Below, piece after piece: positions 54,731 through 63,408 of a stretch of 64,000 nt of DNA (the stretch's first letter is position 1; each line of letters starts with the position of its first letter). Source of the stretch: Propionibacteriales bacterium (lineage in GTDB: Bacteria; Actinomycetota; Actinomycetes; Propionibacteriales; Nocardioidaceae); the NCBI GenBank assembly GCA_026392455.1, contig JAPLCB010000008.1:1-64000 (forward strand). Reading direction: 5' to 3'. Below the pieces are notes generated by a model. It was not told the DNA's origin, did no database searches, and saw only the letters and a program-made list of their open reading frames with translations. Position numbers and translations under genes: made by a program.

Positions 54731-54742
54731 GGCCCACCGGCC

Positions 54743-55414
54743 TCAGACGACGACGACCTCGGTACCGACCGGGGCGAAGTTCCACAACCGCTCGGCATCG
54801 ACCAGACGCTGGCGGATGCACCCGTGCGACTGCGGCGTGCCCAGCTGCTTCTCGGTCTGGAGCGGATCGCCGTTCTTGGTCGGGATGCTGTGGAACCCGA
54901 TCGGGGCGTTCTTGCCGCGGGTGAACCGGACGAAGTACTGCATCACCCCGGAGTCGTCGATCCCGACGGCCCACCGCGACCGGGAGTACACGTCGTAGGT
55001 GCCGCGCTGCAGGTTGTTGGTGAGACTCCCGGAGACCAGGTAGGTGGCAAGCATCTTGTTCTGGCTGTTGACCAGCCAGACCCGCTGCTCCTCCATCGAG
55101 AAGACCACCCGTCGGCCGGTGCCGCTGCCCGCGGGGAGTGCGTTGTCGTCCACCGGAGCTGCCGGCACCACCGGGGCCTGCTTGGCGGCAACCTCGGGCC
55201 GGGCCTGCTCGGCCTCGGCGGTAGCAGCACCGACCGGGGTCGCGGGGAGCCTGACGACCGCACCTGCGGGCCCGACCGGGTTCGCGTCGAGGTCGATCAC
55301 GCCGATCCCGCTCAGCAACGCGACGCCCGTGACGGCAAGCGCCAGTGCAGCGGCCACCAGGCGGCCCGGGCGCGGTCTGACCCGCGGCGGGGGCTCGGCC
55401 CGGTGCTTGCCCAT
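54743..55414 (-). CDS. L,D-transpeptidase (YkuD family)
   Basis: A 223-residue exported enzyme that forms 3-3 peptidoglycan cross-links or attaches proteins. A membrane segment lies at about 18-40, a Pro/Ala-rich spacer follows, then the YkuD domain from about 95 with GFHSIP and the active-site SHGCIRQ (Cys about 199). Coupled by position to the ParA gene upstream (6 nt gap). Confidence 0.9.
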   Translation of the reverse strand: MGKHRAEPPPRVRPRPGRLVAAALALAVTGVALLSGIGVIDLDANPVGPAGAVVRLPATPVGAATAEAEQARPEVAAKQAPVVPAAPVDDNALPAGSGTGRRVVFSMEEQRVWLVNSQNKMLATYLVSGSLTNNLQRGTYDVYSRSRWAVGIDDSGVMQYFVRFTRGKNAPIGFHSIPTKNGDPLQTEKQLGTPQSHGCIRQRLVDAERLWNFAPVGTEVVVV

Positions 55415-55420
55415 CCTCGA

Positions 55421-56185
55421 TCAGCCTCGCCCGAGGAGGTTCTTGGCGACCGCGCGGTAGGCCTCGGCGCCCTTGGTGGAGCGGGCGGTGGTCAGGATCG
55501 AGCGGCCGGACGCGGGCGCCTCGGCGAAACGGATCGACTTCGGGATCGGCGGCTCGATCACGGCCAGGTCGTAGGTCTCCGAGATCGTCTCCAGGACCGT
55601 CCGGGCGTGCGTGGTGCGACCGTCGTACAGGGTGGGCAGGACGCCCCAGACCTCGAGCTCGCGGTTGGTGAACCGACGGACGTCGTGGACGGTGTCGAGC
55701 AGCTGGCCGACCCCGCGGTGCGACAACGTCTCGCACTGCAACGGGATGACCACGCCGGTAGCCGCGGTCAGGGCCGCGACGGTCAGGACACCGAGGGAGG
55801 GCGGGCAGTCCAGCAGGATCCAGTCGTACTCGCCGTCCAGCTCCTCGACGACCGATCGGATCACGTACTCGCGGCCGGTCCGGGTCAGCAGGTCGGCCTC
55901 GGCCCGGGCGAGCTCGATGGTCGCCGGCAGCAGGTCGACGCCGTCCTCGGTGGTGGCCAGGACCTCGGTGACCGGCACCCCCTTGGTCAAGACGTGGTGG
56001 ACCGAGATGTCCAGGTCCTCGGGGTCGATGCCGAGGCTGAAGGTCAGGCAGGCCTGCGGGTCCAGGTCCACGAGCAGGACTCGCTGCCCCAGCTCGGCGA
56101 AGGCCGATCCCAGGGACGCAACGGTGGTGGTCTTCGCCACGCCACCCTTCTGGTTGGCAACGGCGATCACTCGAGTCGTGGACAT
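55421..56185 (-). CDS. Orphan ParA/Soj-type ATPase
   Basis: A 254-residue deviant-Walker ATPase with KGGVAKTTT at residue 12-20, LVDLDPQACLTF and WILLDCPPSLGVLT. Such proteins act in chromosome or plasmid partitioning or in placing cell-surface machinery. No parB lies here, and by order it matches Rv3213c rather than the chromosomal parA near oriC. ATG at 56183-56185 is preferred over the GTG one codon earlier. Divergent from the SDR gene. Confidence 0.88.
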   Translation of the reverse strand: MSTTRVIAVANQKGGVAKTTTVASLGSAFAELGQRVLLVDLDPQACLTFSLGIDPEDLDISVHHVLTKGVPVTEVLATTEDGVDLLPATIELARAEADLLTRTGREYVIRSVVEELDGEYDWILLDCPPSLGVLTVAALTAATGVVIPLQCETLSHRGVGQLLDTVHDVRRFTNRELEVWGVLPTLYDGRTTHARTVLETISETYDLAVIEPPIPKSIRFAEAPASGRSILTTARSTKGAEAYRAVAKNLLGRG

Positions 56186-56247
56186 CACGGTCCATCATGC
56201 CGCACACCCCTTGCCGGTGCCGACATCGTCCGTGGATGCTGTGGTCC

Positions 56248-57021
56248 ATGTCGCCCACGAAATCTCGCTGCGCCCTGATCACCGGACCCACGGCCGGGAT
56301 CGGCCTGGAGTTCGCCCGCCAGCTCGCCGCCCGGGGGCACGACCTGGTGCTGGTGGCCCGCAACGAGGAGACGCTGGCGTCGGTCGCTGCGGACCTGACC
56401 CGGGAGTTCGGGGTGGCGACCGAGATCATCGCGGCGGACCTGACCGACCGGGCAGCACTCGCCGTGGTCGAGGCCCGGCTGGCCGATCCGGACCGTCCGG
56501 TCGACGTCCTGGTCAACAACGCCGGTTTCGGGCTGAAGGGGCGGTTCCTGGACAACGACCTCGAGGCCGAGCAGGCCCACCTCGACGTGCTGGTGGTCGC
56601 CCCGATGCGGCTGAGCCACGCGGCCCTCGGCCCGATGGTGGCCCGCGGCAGCGGCCAGATCATCAACGTCTCCTCGGTCGCGGGCTTCCTGCCCCGGGGC
56701 ACCTACTCGGCGGCGAAGGCGTACGTCACCAAGTTCAGCGAGTGGGCGCACAACGAGTACGGACCGGCCGGCGTCCACGTGATGGCGCTCTGCCCGGGCT
56801 TCGTGCGCACCGAGTTCCACGAGCGGATGGAGGTCGGCCGGGACTCGGCGCCGTCCTTCCTGTGGCTGGACACCGAGGAGTTCGTGACGATGGCCCTGGC
56901 GGATGCGGACGCAGGCAAGGCGATCAGCGTCCCGACCCTGCGCTACAAGGCGATCGTCGCGGGCGCGAAGTACGTCCCGGCCGGCGTGCTCCAGCGGTTC
57001 CAGAGCCTGGGCCGCAAGTAA
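56248..57021 (+). CDS. Short-chain dehydrogenase/reductase
   Basis: A 257-residue Rossmann oxidoreductase. The nucleotide-binding motif is ALITGPTAGIGLEFARQL, NNAGFGLKG the NNAG strand, and the catalytic residues lie in INVSSVAGFLPRGTYSAAKAYV (Ser, Tyr, Lys). C-terminal residues match Sco/DltE-like SDRs acting on hydrophobic substrates. The ATG at 56248 is chosen; ATGs at 56236 and 56197 are upstream. It converges on marC with a 2-bp gap. Confidence 0.88.
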   Translation: MSPTKSRCALITGPTAGIGLEFARQLAARGHDLVLVARNEETLASVAADLTREFGVATEIIAADLTDRAALAVVEARLADPDRPVDVLVNNAGFGLKGRFLDNDLEAEQAHLDVLVVAPMRLSHAALGPMVARGSGQIINVSSVAGFLPRGTYSAAKAYVTKFSEWAHNEYGPAGVHVMALCPGFVRTEFHERMEVGRDSAPSFLWLDTEEFVTMALADADAGKAISVPTLRYKAIVAGAKYVPAGVLQRFQSLGRK

Positions 57022-57023
57022 CC

Positions 57024-57629
57024 TCAGCCCTCGCCGGCGATGAAGGCACGGACGGAGTCCGCCACCAGCTGGACGGCGATCGCGGAGAGCAGCAGGCCGG
57101 CGATCCGGGTCACCAGCAGCACGCCGCTCTCCCGGATCACCCGCAGGATCGGCAGCGAGAACCGCATCGCCAACCAGATCGTCAGGTGGACGCCGATCAC
57201 GCCGATCGCCACCGCAGCGAAGTCCGGGAAGTCGTGCACCCGCTTGCTGAACACCATCGTCGCCACGATGGCGCCCGGCCCGGCGAGCAGCGGCGTCCCC
57301 AGCGGCACCAGCGCGACGTTGGTCTCCTGCGCGCCCGACGGCTCGGTCTGGTTGCCGGTCAGGAGCTGCAGCGCGACCAGCAGGAGCAGCAGTCCGCCGG
57401 CGCACTGCAGCGCCGGGAGCGAGATGTGCAGGTAGCCCAGGATCTGCTGGCCGAAGAACGCGAACGCGCTGATCACGCTGATCGAGACCGTCACCGCCTG
57501 CCAGGCCAACCGCCGCGAGGCCTGCGGCGAGCGACCGCCGGTGAGCGACAGGAAGATCGGGATGGTGCCGACGGGGTCCATGATCACGAACAGGGTCACG
57601 AAGACCTCGGTCACCAGCACCCACTCCAT
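57024..57629 (-). CDS. marC: MarC family (UPF0056) membrane protein
   Basis: A 201-residue protein with six hydrophobic segments. The VTLFVIMDPVGTIPIFLSLT N-terminus and GPGAIVATMVF motif are diagnostic of MarC/UPF0056. Function unknown; earlier links to multiple antibiotic resistance were withdrawn in E. coli. Confidence 0.9.
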   Translation of the reverse strand: MEWVLVTEVFVTLFVIMDPVGTIPIFLSLTGGRSPQASRRLAWQAVTVSISVISAFAFFGQQILGYLHISLPALQCAGGLLLLLVALQLLTGNQTEPSGAQETNVALVPLGTPLLAGPGAIVATMVFSKRVHDFPDFAAVAIGVIGVHLTIWLAMRFSLPILRVIRESGVLLVTRIAGLLLSAIAVQLVADSVRAFIAGEG

Positions 57630-57648
57630 GGGACACCACCCTAGGGCG

Positions 57649-58281
57649 TCACCAACGGGGTCGCGCACCACCGAACGGCATCTCCAGGGCCTCGGGCCCG
57701 AAGCCGGTGACGTCCTCGAACAACCACTCGTCGCGCAGCAGCAGGGCTGCGGACGCCGGACGGACCACCAGCCACAGCCAGCGGCCGTCGGCCTCCCCGG
57801 CGAAGACCGACTTCGCCAGCAGGTCGTCGTCGTCGGCCGGGTCCACGGCCCACATCCGGACCGGCCGACCACCGGCACGGACGTTGATCGCGTGCGGCCC
57901 GCGCCCGATCTGCTCACCCGGATCGACGTACGCCGTACCGGCGCAACGGGCGCCGAGACCGACCCCCGGCTCCTCGGAGATGACGGTGACCTCGACCGGG
58001 CCGTCCAGGTCGCTGGTGCCGACCGTGGTAGTCACGGTGGCGCTGGTGCGCCCGCGCTCGGCGACGCAGCCGAAGTCGGCGATCGACCAGCCGGGGCTCA
58101 TCGGCCAGGGCAGGTAGGTCGGCAGCTCCTCGGAGAGCCCGACGAGCTCGGCGAAGGACGCGTAGTTGACCTCCTCGGGGCGCCACAGCGGTGGGACCGG
58201 ACCGTGCACCGGGCACGCCCAGGAATCGTCGGCCGCCGTGACGGCGGCGGTACACCGGGGACACCACGCTGCAAGAGCCAC
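57649..58281 (-). CDS. DUF6758 zinc-ribbon protein
   Basis: A 210-residue protein whose N-terminus has a zinc-ribbon-like pair, WCPRC and WACPVHG, then a beta-rich region with no visible catalytic motif. It matches what I recall as DUF6758, an actinobacterial family often next to MarC and phosphoglycerate mutase-like genes. The GTG at 58279-58281 is chosen; a TTG two codons upstream also opens the frame. Confidence 0.75.
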   Translation of the reverse strand: MALAAWCPRCTAAVTAADDSWACPVHGPVPPLWRPEEVNYASFAELVGLSEELPTYLPWPMSPGWSIADFGCVAERGRTSATVTTTVGTSDLDGPVEVTVISEEPGVGLGARCAGTAYVDPGEQIGRGPHAINVRAGGRPVRMWAVDPADDDDLLAKSVFAGEADGRWLWLVVRPASAALLLRDEWLFEDVTGFGPEALEMPFGGARPRW

Positions 58282-58290
58282 AGGCAAAGC

Positions 58291-58866
58291 CTAGGGTTCG
58301 GTGTTCCAGCGCGCTACGACCGGGGAGTCCCGCTCGTAGCCGAGGACCGAGACCCGTGCGGTGTCGAGCCGGAACAGGCGCCCGTCGGTGACCGGGAGCC
58401 CCAGCCAACGGCAGGCGAGCGCGCGGGACTCGTGGCCGTGCCCGAAGGTGAGCACCCGACCCCCGTGGTCGCGGACCCGGGCGACCACCCGGTCGAGGCG
58501 ACCGGTGACCTGAGCGGCGTCCTCACCGCCCGGGCACGGGTGGCTCCACACGGTCCAACCGGGGACGTCGAGGCGGATCTCCGGGGTGGTGAGTCCCTCG
58601 TAGTCGCCGTAGTCCCACTCGGTCAGGTCGTCGTCGACCTCCGCCTCGGCGAACCCCGCCAGCTCGGCGGTACGACGGGCGCGCGCACGCGGGCTGGTGA
58701 GGACCAGGTCGAAGCTCGTCGTCGCCAACGGCGCAGCCAGCGCGCGGCCGGCCTGCTCACCGGCCGGCGTCAACGGGAGGTCCGTCGTCGAGGTGTGCTT
58801 GCCGGCACTGCTCCACGCGGTCTCGCCGTGTCGCACGATCCACAGCTCGCCAGTTCGTTCGCTCAT
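58291..58866 (-). CDS. Histidine phosphatase (phosphoglycerate mutase-like)
   Basis: A 191-residue branch-1 histidine phosphatase. Catalytic RHGET near the N-terminus (residues about 12-16), SPRARARRTAE as the second Arg block, and GHGHESRAL with the second His. Small size argues for a phosphatase rather than glycolytic mutase. Likely in one unit with the DUF6758 and marC genes. Confidence 0.88.
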   Translation of the reverse strand: MSERTGELWIVRHGETAWSSAGKHTSTTDLPLTPAGEQAGRALAAPLATTSFDLVLTSPRARARRTAELAGFAEAEVDDDLTEWDYGDYEGLTTPEIRLDVPGWTVWSHPCPGGEDAAQVTGRLDRVVARVRDHGGRVLTFGHGHESRALACRWLGLPVTDGRLFRLDTARVSVLGYERDSPVVARWNTEP

Positions 58867-58895
58867 GGGCCCCAGCCTTCTGTGATCATGGGCGG

Positions 58896-60062
58896 GTGAC
58901 AAATCCGGTGGTCGATCCCGCCCTGCGACGCGCTCGGACGGCGGTGGCGGCGGCGTTCGCGACCCAGGGCATGGTCTTCATCAACCTGACCACCAGGCTC
59001 CCGGACTTCACTGACCGGTGGGACCTCGCCGACAGCGAGCTCACCTTGTTCCTGCTGATGATGGTCCTGCTCGCCGGCGCCGGCTCGGTGCTGGCCGAGA
59101 AGCTCGCCCGTTCCCACGACTCGGCGGTCCTGCTGCGGATCGGCCTCGGGCTGATCGCCCTCGCGGTCCCGGTGATGGCCCTGGCGCCGGCCCTCGTCGT
59201 CTTCGGCGCCTCGATGGCCGGGTACGGCATCGCCCTCGGGGTGGTGGACGCCACCACGAACATGCAGGGCGTCGCCCTGGAGCACCGCTACGGGCGACCG
59301 ATCCTGCCCTCGTTCCACGGGGCCTGGACCGTGGGCGGCCTGCTCGGCGCGGGCGTCACCCTGGCCACCACCCACCTGGACCTCGGCGCCGGCGCAGTGC
59401 TGGCCGTGGTTCCGCTGGCGGTCGCGACCGCGCCGTTCCTGCGCCGGGTCGGCGACCCGGTGGCCGACGCCCCCACGGTCGAGGTCCCGTGGCGCCCGAT
59501 CATCTGGGTGGGGGTCGGGATGGTGCTGTTCTACATGGTCGACACGGCCGCGTTCACCTGGGGACCGCTGTACCTGGAGCACGTCTTCGCCGAGACCCCT
59601 GCGTCACTGTTCGCGCTCGCCGTCGTCCCGTACCTGCTCTCCAGCGGTGCGATGCGCCTGGCCGGGGACAGCCTGGTGGCCCGGTACGGCGCCGTCCGCA
59701 TCCTGCGGGTCGGTGGCGTGGTCGCGTCGGCGGCCCTGGCGATCGTGGTGTTCGCCCCGACCTGGCAGGTCGCGGTGCTCGGCTTCTTCGTGCTCGGCTC
59801 GGGCGTCGGGGTGATCGCGCCACTGAGCTTCTCCGCAGCAGCCCGGATCGCCGGAGGGTCCCAGCTCGATCCGGTGACCCGGCAGGCCCGGGTCGATGCG
59901 GTGATCGCCCGGTTCAACCAGTTCAACTACGGCGGCGCGCTGCTGGGTTCGGTGCTCACCGGCGCAGTCAGCAGCGACAGCCTGCGGGTCGGTTTCGCCG
60001 TACCGATGGTGCTGATCCTGGGCATCCTGCCGCTGGCGCGGGCCTTTGCCCCGAAGGTCTAG
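58896..60062 (+). CDS. MFS transporter
   Basis: A 388-residue major facilitator with about 12 membrane helices. The loop 2-3 region (LAEKLARSHDSAVLLR) and SFHGAWTVGGLLGAG resemble the fucose/YbjJ-type MFS group. GTG start; the substrate is unknown. Its stop overlaps that of the DUF5302 gene by 4 bp. Confidence 0.85.
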   Translation: MTNPVVDPALRRARTAVAAAFATQGMVFINLTTRLPDFTDRWDLADSELTLFLLMMVLLAGAGSVLAEKLARSHDSAVLLRIGLGLIALAVPVMALAPALVVFGASMAGYGIALGVVDATTNMQGVALEHRYGRPILPSFHGAWTVGGLLGAGVTLATTHLDLGAGAVLAVVPLAVATAPFLRRVGDPVADAPTVEVPWRPIIWVGVGMVLFYMVDTAAFTWGPLYLEHVFAETPASLFALAVVPYLLSSGAMRLAGDSLVARYGAVRILRVGGVVASAALAIVVFAPTWQVAVLGFFVLGSGVGVIAPLSFSAAARIAGGSQLDPVTRQARVDAVIARFNQFNYGGALLGSVLTGAVSSDSLRVGFAVPMVLILGILPLARAFAPKV

Positions 60063-60241
60063 GACCCGCCGCCACCGGCCTTGCGGCGGTGCATCTTCGG
60101 CGCGCCACCGACGACCTCGGAACCGTGCACCTTCTCCTGGGCCGATCCCGAGCCGGCTCCGCCGCGCTCGTTGGCCTTCTTCTTGTCGAGAGCCTCACGC
60201 ATCTTCGCCTTGAGGTCCTCGTTGGAGTTCTGGTCGGCCAT
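60059..60241 (-). CDS. DUF5302 small protein
   Basis: A 60-residue, highly charged protein (MADQNSNEDLKAKMREALDK, then Gly-rich, ending HRRKAGGGGS). Typical DUF5302: short, disordered, actinobacterial. Function unknown. The ATG at 60239-60241 is used, with the open frame extending 17 codons upstream. Confidence 0.8.
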   Translation of the reverse strand: MADQNSNEDLKAKMREALDKKKANERGGAGSGSAQEKVHGSEVVGGAPKMHRRKAGGGGS

Positions 60242-60297
60242 GGTGGAACCTCCGTGATTGTCAGGCGTCCGTCTGGGACCACCTTGCCACAACGAGG

Positions 60298-61497
60298 TCA
60301 GCCCTTGAGCTGGTACTCCTTGAGCATCGCGTTGCCGATGATCATCTTCTGGATGTCGGTGGTGCCCTCACCGATCAGCATGAACGCGACCTCGCGGTAC
60401 AGCCGCTCGATCTCGTACTCCTTGGAGTAGCCGTAGCCACCGTGGATCCGGAAGGAGTCCTCGACGACCTCGTGGGCGTACTCGGACGCCACCATCTTGG
60501 CGATGCCGGCCTCGACGTCCATCCGCTGGCCGGTGTCCTTCAGCCGGGCGGCCTTCACCATCATGGTGTGCGCGACCTCGACCTTGGTGGCCATCTCCGC
60601 GATCCGGAAGAGGATCGCCTGGTGCTTGGCGATCGGCTTGCCCATCGTCTCGCGCTGCTGGGCGTACGCGACGCCGAGCTCGAAGCCCCGGATCGCCAGG
60701 CCGCACGCGCGGGCGGCGACGTTGACGCGGCCGACCTCGACGCCGTCCATCATCTGGTAGAAGCCCTTGCCGGTCTCGCCGCCGAGGACCTGGTCGGCAC
60801 GGACGACGTGCTTGTCCAGGATCATCTCGGTGGTCTCGACGCCCTTGTAGCCCATCTTGTCGATCTTGCCTGGGATGGTCAGGCCGGGGGCGGTCTCGCC
60901 GAAGCCGGCCTCCTTCTCGATCAGGAAGGTCGTCATGTTCTTGTAGACCGAGTCGGCACCCTCGTCGGTCTTGCAGAGGGTGGCCACCAGTCGGGACTGG
61001 CCCCCGTTGGTCAGCCACATCTTCGAGCCGGTGATCTCGTAGCTGCCGTCGGCCTGCTTGACCGCCTTGGTCGCGACCGCGGCGACGTCGGAGCCGAGAC
61101 CCGGCTCGGACATCGAGAAGGCGCCCCGCATCTCGCCGGTGGCCATCTGCGGCAGGTACTTCTGCTTCTGCTCGTCGGTGCCGTGCTGCATCACCATGTA
61201 CGCCACGATGAAGTGGGTGTTGATGACGCCGGACACGCTCATCCAGCCGCGGGCGATCTCCTCGACGCAGAGTGCGTAGGTGAGCAGCGACTCGCCGAGA
61301 CCGCCGTACTCCTCGGGGATCATCAGCCCGAAGACACCGAGCTCCTTGAGGCCTTCGATGATCTCGGTCGGGTACTCGTCGGCGTGCTCGAGCTCCTGGG
61401 CGACCGGGATGATCTTCTCGTTCGTGAACGCTCGGACAGCCTTGAGGATCTCCTCCTGGATGTCGTTCAGTCCGTCGGTCTGGGCGAGTCGAGCCAT
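60298..61497 (-). CDS. Acyl-CoA dehydrogenase
   Basis: A 399-residue flavoenzyme that introduces the alpha-beta double bond into an acyl-CoA. FAD-binding motifs AFSMSEPGLGSDVAA and MWLTNGGQS, and the C-terminal EYEIERLYREVAFMLIGEGTTDIQ, with the catalytic Glu in GEGT (about 375), are clear. An operator-like element lies 38-52 nt upstream. No other beta-oxidation gene is adjacent; the crotonase at 19-20 kb is distant. Confidence 0.9.
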   Translation of the reverse strand: MARLAQTDGLNDIQEEILKAVRAFTNEKIIPVAQELEHADEYPTEIIEGLKELGVFGLMIPEEYGGLGESLLTYALCVEEIARGWMSVSGVINTHFIVAYMVMQHGTDEQKQKYLPQMATGEMRGAFSMSEPGLGSDVAAVATKAVKQADGSYEITGSKMWLTNGGQSRLVATLCKTDEGADSVYKNMTTFLIEKEAGFGETAPGLTIPGKIDKMGYKGVETTEMILDKHVVRADQVLGGETGKGFYQMMDGVEVGRVNVAARACGLAIRGFELGVAYAQQRETMGKPIAKHQAILFRIAEMATKVEVAHTMMVKAARLKDTGQRMDVEAGIAKMVASEYAHEVVEDSFRIHGGYGYSKEYEIERLYREVAFMLIGEGTTDIQKMIIGNAMLKEYQLKG

Positions 61498-61534
61498 GGT
61501 CGATGCAGTCCCTTCGAGAGGCGTAGAGCCCCGA

Positions 61535-61549
61535 TATTACCGGTCAGTA
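61535..61549. promoter_or_regulatory. Possible operator before the acyl-CoA dehydrogenase
   Basis: TATTACCGGTCAGTA at 61535-61549 is a partial dyad centred on ACCGGT, 38-52 nt before the dehydrogenase start and in its only upstream gap. Similar ACCGGT-centred elements are common for TetR-type fatty-acid regulators. The dyad is imperfect, so support is weak. Confidence 0.3.
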
Positions 61550-61603
61550 CGGTCGGGCGGGTCCCCGCTGACCATGAAACAGGTCACTCCCTGGAGCAGT
61601 GCC

Positions 61604-61846
61604 TCAGAGAGCCTTCTGGAACTTCTCCACCGCAGCAGCGATCTTCGCCTGGTCCTGCGACGCCACCGGCACCAGGAGCTCGGAGACGACGTCGATGAGC
61701 TCGGCCAGCCTCAGGTTGAGGTGCCGGTTCTCCTGGATCTCGGCCTCCAGCTCGCCGATCCGCTGGGTGAGGTCGTCGATCAGCACGCCACCGACCTTGC
61801 GGGCCAGCCGGGTCCGGACCGATCCCTTGCTGCTTACGCCTGCCAT
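61604..61846 (-). CDS. DUF6752 small coiled-coil protein
   Basis: An 80-residue protein with a coiled-coil stretch (VGGVLIDDLTQRIGELEAEIQENRHLNLRLAELIDVV), family DUF6752 as recalled. The ATG at 61844-61846 overlaps the end of the LicD/methyltransferase gene by 13 nt, so it is translated with it. It may be a partner of that protein; no activity is visible. Confidence 0.72.
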   Translation of the reverse strand: MAGVSSKGSVRTRLARKVGGVLIDDLTQRIGELEAEIQENRHLNLRLAELIDVVSELLVPVASQDQAKIAAAVEKFQKAL

Positions 61847-63408
61847 TGCGCCACCAATCGAGTTGTCGGACGTCCGGTGTCTCCGGACGCTGTGTCTTCG
61901 GTGAAGTCTTCGCGGTGCACCACCACGGCCCCGTACGCCGCCAGCTCGGCGATCACCTTCTCCGCCGGGATCGGGCGGACCAGCTCCTCGCGCCCGCCGC
62001 CGGTGTAGAACTCCAGGTACAGCCGTCCACCACCGCGCAGCGCCATGTCGCACAGCCGCCAGGCAGCCTTCCGAGCGGCCGGCGCGGTCGCGTCGATCAG
62101 GTGGCGGGCGACGATCACCTGCGTCGGGAACGTGTGCGCCAGGTGGACCCCCTCAGCCATCCAGCCACGGATCGAGTTCAGGTTCAGGTCGCTGACCTCG
62201 AGGACCAGCCCTTCGTCCACCGCGGCCTTGCGCGCCGCAGCCGAGGGGTAGACCACGAAGTCCAGTGCCCGTACCTCCGAGCCCTGACGGGCGAACCACA
62301 GCGCGTCCTCGCACCGCCCGGCCCCCAGGTCCACGACCCGAGCCGGCACGGCACCCTCGCGCTCGACCACCAGCTCGGCGAGCTCGCTGGGCCCGGACCT
62401 CAGCGGCGACCGGACCTTGTAGCGCATCACCCACTCCTGGCGGAGCAGCCGCACGCCACGGAACCACCCGGTCAGGCGTCGCACCGTGGTCCGGGGCGTC
62501 GTGAACTTGTACGCCGGGTCCGGCACCTTCCAGCCGGTGCCGTACATGGCTTCGAGCAGCTTCTCCGGTCGCGCCGGTGCCGGCAGCGTCCGCTCCTCCA
62601 GGGTCACCTGGCTCAGCGGGTAGATCCAGTCCAGCTCGAACGGGGCCCCGACCTCGCCCATCATGTAGAGCATGCTCGGGTTGCCGTCGTACGCCGGCGC
62701 GATGAACCCGCCGAAGAGGTCCAGCCCACGCTTGGAGCCGTCGGACTCGTAGACGTCGATGCGGAACGCGAAGCCGGAGTAGCGGAACGACTCGTAGCCC
62801 AGCTCGCGCAGCCGGCGCTGGATCCGGAACGACTCCACCTGGACCTCGACCGGGTGCGTGTAGCGGCTCACGTAGCCGAGGTCGGCGTCACTGTCGTGGC
62901 CGATCAGCTTCCCGGCGCGCACGGCACCGAGCAGGGAGCCGTAGACCACGAAGGCCTCGATGCCGGCCTCCTTCAGGGCCGCCAGCACGTTCTCCATCGA
63001 GTCGAGCAACGGCTTGACGTGCTCGGCCGTCCGGGTGTCGAAGGTCAGCATCAGCTTGTTGGTCTTGTCCAGCCCCATCGGGGCGCCGGCACTGTTGACC
63101 ACCGCGATCCGGTCGGTCCTGGTCCCGACCTTCAGCTCGGCGTCGTACAGCACCGTCTCGGTGACGTGCGCGACGATCGCGAGCTGGGTGACGCCGTTGA
63201 GGAACGGCCTCAGCCCGCCCGGCCAGGGCACGAACCTCTGACCGTCGACCGGCTTGGAGTCCCGCAGCAACCAGAACGACCAGACCCGGCGCCCGTCGAA
63301 CCGGACGTCCACGACGTCGTCGACGGCGGGTTCGGCGAAGAAGAAGCCCTTGTCGTCGACCCGGAGGCCGTCGACCTTGGGCCGCTGGGCAGGCTGGGCT
63401 CCGCTCAT
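61834..63408 (-). CDS. LicD-like protein fused to a class I methyltransferase
   Basis: A 524-residue fusion. Residues about 95-310 include a LicD-type nucleotidyltransferase motif YGSLLGAVRAGKLIGHDSDADLGYV (Gly-Ser and the DxD-like acidic pair). Residues about 350-500 are a Rossmann methyltransferase with ARVVDLGAGRCEDALWFARQ as the SAM-binding loop and a later CDMALRGGGRLYLEFY strand. LicD proteins attach phosphocholine or other phospho-alcohols to teichoic acids or glycans; the methyltransferase may N-methylate the same head group. Its start overlaps the next gene's stop (TGATG). Confidence 0.75.
   Translation of the reverse strand: MSGAQPAQRPKVDGLRVDDKGFFFAEPAVDDVVDVRFDGRRVWSFWLLRDSKPVDGQRFVPWPGGLRPFLNGVTQLAIVAHVTETVLYDAELKVGTRTDRIAVVNSAGAPMGLDKTNKLMLTFDTRTAEHVKPLLDSMENVLAALKEAGIEAFVVYGSLLGAVRAGKLIGHDSDADLGYVSRYTHPVEVQVESFRIQRRLRELGYESFRYSGFAFRIDVYESDGSKRGLDLFGGFIAPAYDGNPSMLYMMGEVGAPFELDWIYPLSQVTLEERTLPAPARPEKLLEAMYGTGWKVPDPAYKFTTPRTTVRRLTGWFRGVRLLRQEWVMRYKVRSPLRSGPSELAELVVEREGAVPARVVDLGAGRCEDALWFARQGSEVRALDFVVYPSAAARKAAVDEGLVLEVSDLNLNSIRGWMAEGVHLAHTFPTQVIVARHLIDATAPAARKAAWRLCDMALRGGGRLYLEFYTGGGREELVRPIPAEKVIAELAAYGAVVVHREDFTEDTASGDTGRPTTRLVAQWQA

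Noticed and set aside
55421-56185. ParA as part of the chromosomal parAB system
   Set aside because: No parB follows and no parS-like 16-mer was noticed; neighbours match the orphan ParA of other actinobacteria.
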